DNA of 11,406 nt from DATKLL01 sp035542475 (GTDB taxonomy: Bacteria > Desulfobacterota > Syntrophia > Syntrophales > UBA2185): contig DATKLL010000038.1 in NCBI GenBank assembly GCA_035542475.1, positions 1 to 11,406 of the forward strand, written 5' to 3'. The position numbers and the translations under genes were made by a program. Each line of letters starts with the position of its first letter. The first letter of the stretch is position 1. Below the pieces are notes generated by a model that was not told the origin of the DNA, did not search any database, and was given only the letters and a program-made list of their open reading frames with translations. Positions 6,809-11,406 of this stretch are shown here, in pieces.

Positions 6809-7753
6809 ATGATCAACGAAGTGGACAAAGTTGAAATCCTGACGCTGCAGGACAACTACATTGATTTGACGGCTACGGACAACAACCAGGTAATCGCCAG
6901 GGCTATGCCCCTGAAAGACGGGCTGTTCAAGAAATCCGTCCTTTCCGAACATGGGTTTTCAGCAATTGTAAAGACCACCACCGGCAACAGAACAAGGGCG
7001 ATGCTTTTCGACTTCGGATTTTCAGACATTGGCGCCGCGTTCAATGCTGAAGTTCTCGGCCAGGACATGACACAAATTGAGGCCCTTGCCCTTTCACACG
7101 GTCATACCGATCATACTGGCGGGCTGGTAAAGCTTATCCAAATGATCGGAAAAAAAGGAATTGAGTTTGTTGTCCACCCGTCTGTATTCAAATCACCCCG
7201 ATATCTGAAGTACAGTGAAGAACGCAAGGTCTTCTTCCCCGCCTTTTCACGTCAGACCCTCGAAAAGTCCGGCGTTAGAGTTGTAGAAACGAATGAGCCT
7301 TACCTCATGCTTAATGGCGATGTCCTTTTTCTGGGAGAGGTCGAACGCCAAACGGATTTCGAGAAGGGTTTCCCGATCGCCCGCGTTCTGGAAGACGGCG
7401 TGGAAAAAGCGGATGCCATTGAGGATGATACATCCATTGTCATGAACGTCAAGGGAAAAGGATTGGTCGTCCTGTCAGGATGTGCTCACGCAGGTATCAT
7501 CAATACGGTCATCCATGCAACGGCTGTCACCGGCATGAAAAAGGTACATGCGGTAATGGGCGGGTTTCACCTGAGCGGCCCGCTGTTTGAACCAATCATC
7601 GGCAGGACGACTGAAGAGCTGCGTAAGATTAACCCTACATTTGTCATTCCTACTCACTGTACGGGGAGAAAAGCCATCATACACATGGAGAAAGAGATGC
7701 CCGGCCAGTTTATCCTGAATATGTCGGGAACAAAATTGACTTTCTCTTCTTAG
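6809..7753 (+). CDS. MBL-fold metallohydrolase, COG1237 type
   Basis: A 314-aa cytoplasmic metallo-beta-lactamase-fold protein. Metal-binding residues are HGHTDH at 97-102 (in LALSHGHTDHTGG), H227 in the family-typical LSGCAHAGIINT, H254 in GGFHLSG and H283 in PTHCTG. The GCAHAG and GGFHLSG pair marks the branch annotated as 7,8-dihydropterin-6-methyl-4-(beta-D-ribofuranosyl)aminobenzene-5'-phosphate synthase-like. That name comes from a methanogen enzyme, and the reaction should not be transferred here. The fold usually hydrolyses thioesters, phosphoesters or lactones, or does redox work when di-iron. ATG 6809 has AGAGGG at 6794-6799, 9 nt away; a GTG at 6803 is an alternative but too close to that site. 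It follows the 42-bp palindrome and precedes the MerB-like gene by 91 bp. Confidence 0.87.
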   Translation: MINEVDKVEILTLQDNYIDLTATDNNQVIARAMPLKDGLFKKSVLSEHGFSAIVKTTTGNRTRAMLFDFGFSDIGAAFNAEVLGQDMTQIEALALSHGHTDHTGGLVKLIQMIGKKGIEFVVHPSVFKSPRYLKYSEERKVFFPAFSRQTLEKSGVRVVETNEPYLMLNGDVLFLGEVERQTDFEKGFPIARVLEDGVEKADAIEDDTSIVMNVKGKGLVVLSGCAHAGIINTVIHATAVTGMKKVHAVMGGFHLSGPLFEPIIGRTTEELRKINPTFVIPTHCTGRKAIIHMEKEMPGQFILNMSGTKLTFSS

Positions 7754-7810
7754 ATTTCATGTAAATGTGGAATAAGAAAGTGCGGTCGTCAGACTTTTCA
7801 GTGAACCGGG

Positions 7811-7828
7811 GATTTGAAATCTCAAATC
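7811..7828 (+). promoter_or_regulatory. hairpin just before the MerB-like ribosome-binding site
   Basis: GATTTGA (7811-7817) and TCAAATC (7822-7828) form a perfect 7-bp stem with an AATC loop. The stem ends two or three nt before the Shine-Dalgarno AAGGA (about 7832-7836) of the MerB-like gene. It may tune translation initiation of that gene; AT-richness makes it a weak stem. Confidence 0.35.
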
Positions 7829-7844
7829 AGAAAGGAAGAATATT

Positions 7845-8549
7845 ATGAGCAAACCAATGCTGGAAAAAGCATTTCATGCAATCATGACACGTATGATAGA
7901 AACCGGCCAGGCGCCTTTTTACACGGAACTTGCCGCCGAACTCGGCCTTTCCGTGGAAGAAGGACGCAAGATACTTCACGAACTTTTTTCGTCGGGAATC
8001 CCCGGATGGTTGTATCCCCAAACAGACCATATCGTCTCCTTCGCACCCTTCAACAACCTTCCTACGCAGTACCGCATCACTATCGACAGTAAGCAGAAAT
8101 GGTTCGGCCAGTGAGCATTTGAATCGCTGGCGGTCTGCTGGCTATTCCCTAACAAAATGGTGACGGTGGATTTCCCCTGCTTGGATTGCGGCGCGCCTCT
8201 CCGGGTAGTCATCAAAGACGGTGTGGTTCTGAATGACGAGGCGAAAGGATACACGGCCTATGTGGCCGTACCGTTCTGGAAATGGTTTGAAGACCCGGGG
8301 TATGCTTGAAGCACCATGAATCTCTTCCGGTCGGAAGAGCACGTACGCAACTGGAAATCCTTTATCACACGCACCGATGAGGGCATCCTGTCAATGCCTG
8401 ATTTACTCAAGTTGTTTGCCGGACCTTTCTTCAGATGTCGGATGGATGAAGACTATTTTTCTCACATGCGCGAATATGCCCGCGGGATGATTGAAGCCAT
8501 GAAAGAAATCGGCAAGACCGGCCCATTCTGGAAGAAACCAAAGAAGTGA
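7845..8549 (+). CDS. MerB-like (alkylmercury lyase family) protein with two selenocysteines
   Basis: Read with two in-frame TGAs as selenocysteine (8112-8114, residue 90; 8307-8309, residue 155), this is a 234-aa protein matching the MerB family end to end. The N-terminus (to about 60) resembles the winged-helix part of MerB. MerB cleaves carbon-mercury bonds with Cys96, Asp99 and Cys159. Here KWFGQ-U90-AFE aligns with Cys96 and puts E93 at Asp99; PGYA-U155-STMNLFRSEEH aligns with Cys159 of MerB (CHHVHFF). Sec-Sec spacing is 65 against 63 in MerB. C112 in DFPCLDCGAP matches MerB Cys117; C98 and C115 are extra. All three frame pieces are collinear, in one frame, with family sequence right up to each TGA. 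The terminal TGA at 8547 has no suitable hairpin and is a true stop. Likely role: cleavage of a carbon-metal(loid) bond or a related organo-Se/S substrate. I recall a MerB-like selenoprotein group called SaoL; membership is unproven. Confidence 0.85.
8112..8147 (+). promoter_or_regulatory. putative bacterial SECIS element for Sec90 of the MerB-like protein
   Basis: After the UGA at 8112-8114, GAAT (8121-8124) pairs with ATTC (8144-8147). Above one C-U mismatch, GCTGGC (8126-8131) pairs with GCTGGC (8137-8142) using two G-U pairs, closing the loop GGTCT (8132-8136). The loop starts 17 nt after the UGA. Its GGTCT between GC pairs closely resembles the apical part of the E. coli fdhF SECIS (loop AGGTCT). 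Confidence 0.72.
8307..8339 (+). promoter_or_regulatory. putative bacterial SECIS element for Sec155 of the MerB-like protein
   Basis: After the UGA at 8307-8309, CTCTTCC (8322-8328) and GGAAGAG (8333-8339) form a perfect 7-bp stem with loop GGTC (8329-8332). The loop starts 19 nt after the UGA and begins with GGU, as in known bacterial SECIS loops. The ATG at 8316 lies between the UGA and the stem and is an internal methionine codon (STMNLF), not a start. Confidence 0.75.
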
Positions 8550-8585
8550 TCAGGCTTTGCCCGTGAACAGGAATTAATTTTTGTA

Positions 8586-8600
8586 ACCCGCTGCTCGGGT
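8586..8600. terminator. weak hairpin between convergent genes
   Basis: ACCCG (8586-8590) and CGGGT (8596-8600) pair around CTGCT, between the MerB-like stop and the stop of the small minus-strand gene. Neither strand has a T tract immediately after the stem; a T-rich run on the plus strand starts about 20 nt further on. It may serve as a weak terminator for the plus-strand operon. Confidence 0.3.
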
Positions 8601-8609
8601 GTGAGCGTG

Positions 8610-8924
8610 TTATACTCCTATTTTTTTCGTTTTTAAACGTTTAATGAACATCTTCTTTTCTTTGGTCTTTGCGTCCATATACCACCACTGGCCGTCTTCA
8701 TACCAGATCATGGCAGCGTCGCCTCCAAGAAGTTTCGATTTCACATCAATACCATGATATTGCATTTTCTCCTGGAGAAGATCCTTATAAAGCTTATGCT
8801 CCCATTTTGAAGCGTCAAACAATTCCACGTCGAACTTGTGCAAACTGCTCTCAATAACAATACCACCGAAAATGCTTATAATGCACAAAGCAAAAGTAAT
8901 TACTATATATTCAAATTTCTTCAT
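8610..8924 (-). CDS. small membrane-anchored hypothetical protein
   Basis: A 104-aa protein of no family I recognise. It begins MKKFEY, followed by one hydrophobic helix at about residues 6-24 (IVITFALCIISIFGGIVI). That helix would act as an uncleaved signal anchor or signal peptide and place a lysine-rich, aromatic C-terminal domain (EDGQWWYMDAKTKEKK) outside the membrane. The ATG at 8924 is chosen because AAAGGAGG lies about 6 nt upstream; an in-frame ATG at 8963 would read through that Shine-Dalgarno and is less likely. It is convergent with the MerB-like gene and is not part of that operon. Confidence 0.7.
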   Translation of the reverse strand: MKKFEYIVITFALCIISIFGGIVIESSLHKFDVELFDASKWEHKLYKDLLQEKMQYHGIDVKSKLLGGDAAMIWYEDGQWWYMDAKTKEKKMFIKRLKTKKIGV

Positions 8925-9358
8925 AACTACCTCCTTTCCTTTTCGACGAGTATGGTTTAACACTCATCGAGACCTGATCCTTGCAGATAAGCCTCCTGCG
9001 CTTTCCTGTATCGATCTGGCGGAAGAACAATTATTTGGGAAGATGCTTTTTACAAATGGATGGCTATGGATTCCAACGCCCAGACAATCAACGATCATGC
9101 CTTTTGAGAGATAACGACCTCGCTACGGCATCATATGTGCATCTTCAGATTGCACCATCTTCCCACGGTTTACCTTAAAGGGTTAAGGTTTGGTTGTAAG
9201 GGTTGATCATGAAATCCTGTATTACTTTGTTTTAAGTTTACTAATTTTAAGTGTAATTTTCAACAAAAATTTTTCTTTTTTTAATGCCCTGATATGCAGT
9301 GTTGGATTATTGAGTAATGAAGAAATGTTGTATAATTTACATTAGTTAGAAATTAGCC
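8925..9358. other. 434-bp gap without a recognisable gene
   Basis: The left end holds the 5' leader of the small minus-strand gene. It includes an imperfect 9-bp inverted repeat (TCGACGAGT at 8943-8951 with ACTCATCGA at 8962-8970, one mismatch), a possible operator or leader hairpin. The right half (about 9220-9358) is strongly AT-rich and forms the 3' side of the membrane protein gene; no clear stem-plus-T-tract terminator is seen. Short open frames cross 8980-9180 but have no Shine-Dalgarno or family signature. I see no RNA gene, insertion sequence or repeat array. Confidence 0.5.
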
Positions 9359-10045
9359 TCAATTATCTCCTGCCTGCGGCACCACACGAAAACCGGATTG
9401 CAGCATGACAATGCCCGTGACAAGAAGCCACAGAGAGTTGAGATGGAAGATTGGGGCGTAAAATTCCAGATTGTCCGGAAAGGCCATGGTCAATGCCATA
9501 GCTGCCAGACCGAGAAGCACTGCACTCATTCCCACCAACATAGGGAGCACCCGCCACTTGATGAGACCTGCCGCCAGCACTACCAAACCCAGCCCGAAAA
9601 AGACCCGCCCGAATCTAACCAGGCAGGTGATGTACTCGGTATCGAGGCGTAGTGCGTCCACGTGAGCGCGCAGCTTCTCCAGCGGCTGTCCTGCCGTTTG
9701 GAGAGCGCCCCAGGCGCCGTGATGGTAATAGAAGGCCGAAGCCAGGCACTCCACCACCAGACCAACCACAGCCACCGCCAGCCCCGGCCACACCACCACC
9801 CTGCCCTCCGATTCGGTAAGAACCGTGGCTAGGGCTGTAAAGGCCATTACAGCTACCAGAAAGCCGAACAGGTGGACCCGATACAGCCAGATCCACCAAT
9901 GGAAGTGTGCATGCACCGCGGCAAAGTCATCAGGCTTAAAGAATGTGCCGATGTGGAACGGTAGCAGCACCCAGCCCCCCCAGAGCATCAGCGCGCAGGC
10001 TATAAACAGCCAGCCGGTGACCCCGGTGAAATACTTTCGTTCCAT
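9359..10045 (-). CDS. six-helix integral membrane protein, unrecognised
   Basis: A 228-aa hydrophobic protein with likely membrane helices near residues 10-30, 50-75, 84-106, 143-162, 167-189 and 200-219. A histidine-rich stretch sits at the start of helix 2: H45, H47, H49 and H58 in HAHFHWWIWLYRVH. Histidines placed like this could bind metal or haem, but I do not recognise the family and make no assignment. The start at 10045 has AAAGGAGGA just upstream, inside the loop of an inverted repeat described separately. The gene lies 92 bp after the desaturase gene on the same strand and may be cotranscribed with it. Base composition is visibly more GC-rich than the flanking gaps. Confidence 0.72.
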   Translation of the reverse strand: MERKYFTGVTGWLFIACALMLWGGWVLLPFHIGTFFKPDDFAAVHAHFHWWIWLYRVHLFGFLVAVMAFTALATVLTESEGRVVVWPGLAVAVVGLVVECLASAFYYHHGAWGALQTAGQPLEKLRAHVDALRLDTEYITCLVRFGRVFFGLGLVVLAAGLIKWRVLPMLVGMSAVLLGLAAMALTMAFPDNLEFYAPIFHLNSLWLLVTGIVMLQSGFRVVPQAGDN

Positions 10046-10068
10046 ACTGAGTCCTCCTTTCTCAGTAT
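10044..10068 (-). promoter_or_regulatory. inverted repeat presenting the Shine-Dalgarno in its loop
   Basis: In the minus-strand mRNA, AUACUGAG (10068-10061) can pair perfectly with CUCAGUAU (10051-10044). The 9-nt loop between them is AAAGGAGGA, the ribosome-binding site of the membrane protein gene, and the first two bases of its AUG (10045-10043) fall in the stem. Such a hairpin exposes the Shine-Dalgarno but partly ties up the start codon. It could also be a DNA operator. Confidence 0.6.
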
Positions 10069-10137
10069 TCTACTGTTTCGGAAAGTTTTAAATTTCTTTT
10101 TGTGAAATCAGGGCAGAATCTCCCTTCAAAGAATACT

Positions 10138-10974
10138 TTATGGTCCCATAGGATATTTACTGGTTTGGCCAATAAAGGGCAGAACCAGCAGCCATGGCAA
10201 TGTTAAACGTTTTGAGTCTCGGAATTGGCTGAGCCCGATATTCATGCCTTCGTGGCCTGCCGCAGGCTGTGCTTTGTAGGTGCCAAACAGGCGATCCCAC
10301 CACGGGAGATTGAACCCAAAGTTGCTGTTGGTTTCACGAATGACCACAGAGTGGTGTACCCGGTGCATCTCGGGTGTGACCACAATAAATCGCAGCACAC
10401 GGTCAATGGAAGCAGCCAGACGCACATTGCCATGATTGAACATACTGGTTGCATTCAGCAGCACTTCAAAGATCAGCACGCCTAATACGGAAATCCCCGC
10501 AAAAAAGACAACCATCATCTTGATACCCATGGAAAGAAGTATCTCAATGGGATGGAAGCGCACACCAGTTGTTACATCGAAATCGAGGTCCGAATGATGC
10601 ATCATATGCAAACGCCACAGGATTGGCAGCCCGTGAAACATTGCATGTTGGAGGTAAATGGCAAGATCGAGAACAGCCACTCCGATTGCCACTTTCAGCC
10701 AGTAGGCCAGGGGAGCATTGTTCAGGAGTCCCCACCCTGCCCTTTCCGCTAAAACAGCTACTGCCATGGCAGAAAAGGAAGGTAAGAGGCGAAGGACTAA
10801 AGTGCTGATGAAGATAATTCCCAGGTTGCTGAACCAGCGGATGGGCCTGGAAGTTTTAAGTTGCCGGCGAGGTGCTAGTCTTTCCCATACAGCCATCAGA
10901 ATCAGGATGCCAAAGAAAAAGCCTGCACGGACAAAGGGTTCATGGTTAAGTAATAAGCTATTCATGCTCCACAT
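10138..10974 (-). CDS. sterol desaturase / fatty acid hydroxylase superfamily protein
   Basis: A 278-aa integral membrane di-iron protein. The histidine boxes of the family are clear: HAMFH at 110-114, HMMHH at 123-127 and HRVHH at 204-208, with further conserved histidines in RFHPIE (H141) and NHGN (H181) and the closing PWWDRLFGTY at 224-233. Helices flank the boxes near residues 15-30, 48-75, 92-108 and 148-175. The family hydroxylates or desaturates lipids using oxygen at the membrane; the lipid acted on is unknown. The ATG at 10974 is only 2-3 nt from GGAGGG, while a second ATG at 10965 is about 11 nt away, so the true start may be the latter. It follows the thioesterase gene by 55 bp on the same strand, which suggests a small lipid-related operon. 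Confidence 0.9.
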   Translation of the reverse strand: MWSMNSLLLNHEPFVRAGFFFGILILMAVWERLAPRRQLKTSRPIRWFSNLGIIFISTLVLRLLPSFSAMAVAVLAERAGWGLLNNAPLAYWLKVAIGVAVLDLAIYLQHAMFHGLPILWRLHMMHHSDLDFDVTTGVRFHPIEILLSMGIKMMVVFFAGISVLGVLIFEVLLNATSMFNHGNVRLAASIDRVLRFIVVTPEMHRVHHSVVIRETNSNFGFNLPWWDRLFGTYKAQPAAGHEGMNIGLSQFRDSKRLTLPWLLVLPFIGQTSKYPMGP

Positions 10975-11029
10975 AACCCTCCATTTGAAATTTATTCTAA
11001 ACCAATTTCAACGGCACTTGTTATTACAA

Positions 11030-11406
11030 TTATATAAGTGAGTTAAACCAAATGACCGCGTCGTCATCTTTGATACCTAATTTCTTGCCGTCATCAGGCT
11101 TAAAAGATGCAAAAGTCCCTCTGGATTTCGCACAAAGCTCCCCTTCCTCATTAAAGATGAGCCCCTCCGCCAGGACTTCACGCTCACTTCTGATCTCAAT
11201 CAATCTCGCTTCAGCTCTCAATTCCCTGTCAATAGAAACAGGCTTTAGGAAGTCAACTGTCATGGATTTGGTCATCGGAAGGCATCTCATTTTGTGGACG
11301 ACCAATCTCCCCATAACCTCATCCAAAATAGTTGAGATAACTCCACCGTGGACTAAGTTTTTCCACCCGCAGAGATGTCCCGGTACTTCGACCCATGAAT
11401 AAATTG
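11030..11406 (-). CDS. PaaI-like hotdog-fold thioesterase (5' end outside window)
   Basis: The frame is open from the right edge of the window to the stop at 11030-11032, giving about 125 C-terminal residues. A TTG at 11326 is internal, because family sequence continues upstream of it: the edge-proximal residues read VPGHLCGWKNLVHGGVISTILDE. The HGG loop followed by a helix with an acidic residue (STILDEVMG) is the active-site signature of PaaI/YbgC-type hotdog acyl-CoA thioesterases. A TVDFLKPV strand and the closing AKSRGTFASF strand complete the fold. The likely reaction is hydrolysis of an acyl- or aryl-CoA, substrate unknown. The protein is cytoplasmic. The missing N-terminus is probably short, given the usual ~140-150 residue length. 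Confidence 0.88.
   Translation of the reverse strand, partial: IYSWVEVPGHLCGWKNLVHGGVISTILDEVMGRLVVHKMRCLPMTKSMTVDFLKPVSIDRELRAEARLIEIRSEREVLAEGLIFNEEGELCAKSRGTFASFKPDDGKKLGIKDDDAVIWFNSLI

Noticed and set aside
5760..6952. Long minus-strand open frames (218 and 231 codons) opposite the dehydratase-like gene
   Set aside because: They are antisense shadows of a strongly conserved plus-strand gene, without ribosome-binding sites or recognisable family sequence.
7845..8549. Pseudogene broken by nonsense mutations
   Set aside because: The only two in-frame stops are TGA, both at catalytic cysteine columns and both followed by SECIS-like hairpins; no frameshift or other decay is seen and family sequence is intact throughout.
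8316..8549. Separate 77-aa gene
   Set aside because: It is the C-terminal part of the MerB-like protein after Sec155; its ATG has no ribosome-binding site and sits inside the conserved STMNLFRS segment.
8547..8634. Third selenocysteine at the terminal TGA of the MerB-like gene
   Set aside because: The frame stays open for about 28 codons, but the nearest hairpin loop is about 41 nt away, outside the usual range, and the tail has no family-like sequence.
8836..9178. Short plus-strand open frames crossing the leader of the small minus-strand gene
   Set aside because: No ribosome-binding site, no recognisable family, and overlap with a better supported minus-strand gene.
1..11406. CRISPR array, tRNA/rRNA gene, insertion sequence or phage attachment site
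   Set aside because: Reading both strands showed no regularly spaced repeats, no cloverleaf or rRNA sequence that I could recognise, and no transposase or integrase.

Overview
The window looks like a chromosomal stretch from an anaerobic, selenoprotein-making bacterium, most likely a deltaproteobacterium (Desulfobacterota, Syntrophus/Desulfobacteria-like). That placement is inferred from gene types: a PAS-PAS-LuxR regulator, a 4-hydroxybutyryl-CoA dehydratase-like enzyme, a C_GCAxxG_C_C redox protein and in-frame UGA codons at catalytic cysteine positions. No rRNA or marker gene is present to confirm it.

Layout. The left edge carries the 3' part of a DUF3047 gene (+), converging on a NifU/IscU-type Fe-S scaffold gene (-). 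This scaffold gene is divergent from a PAS-PAS-coiled coil-LuxR HTH regulator (+). A 212-bp regulatory-looking gap follows. Then comes a co-directional run of six genes (about 2.9-8.55 kb, gaps 52-91 bp): a C_GCAxxG_C_C redox protein, a CoA-disulfide reductase/NADH oxidase-type flavoprotein, an unrecognised 106-aa protein, a 4-hydroxybutyryl-CoA dehydratase/HpaB-family flavoprotein, an MBL-fold protein of the COG1237 type, and a MerB (alkylmercury lyase)-like protein. A small membrane-anchored protein (-) converges on this run. After a 434-bp gap without genes, three minus-strand genes follow: a six-helix membrane protein, a sterol desaturase/fatty acid hydroxylase and a PaaI-like hotdog thioesterase cut by the window edge.

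Main observation. Two genes in the six-gene run are broken into pieces by TGA when read conventionally, but become full-length family members if TGA is read as selenocysteine. In the flavoprotein the TGA (codon 44) sits at the redox-active cysteine of the CoADR/NOX family. In the MerB-like protein two TGAs (codons 90 and 155) sit at the positions of both catalytic cysteines of MerB (Cys96 and Cys159). Each of the three TGAs is followed, 17-19 nt later, by a hairpin whose apical loop begins with GG, as expected for a bacterial SECIS element. I therefore read the run as a selenium-dependent redox/organometal(loid) or thiol-CoA operon. Its substrate cannot be read from the sequence.
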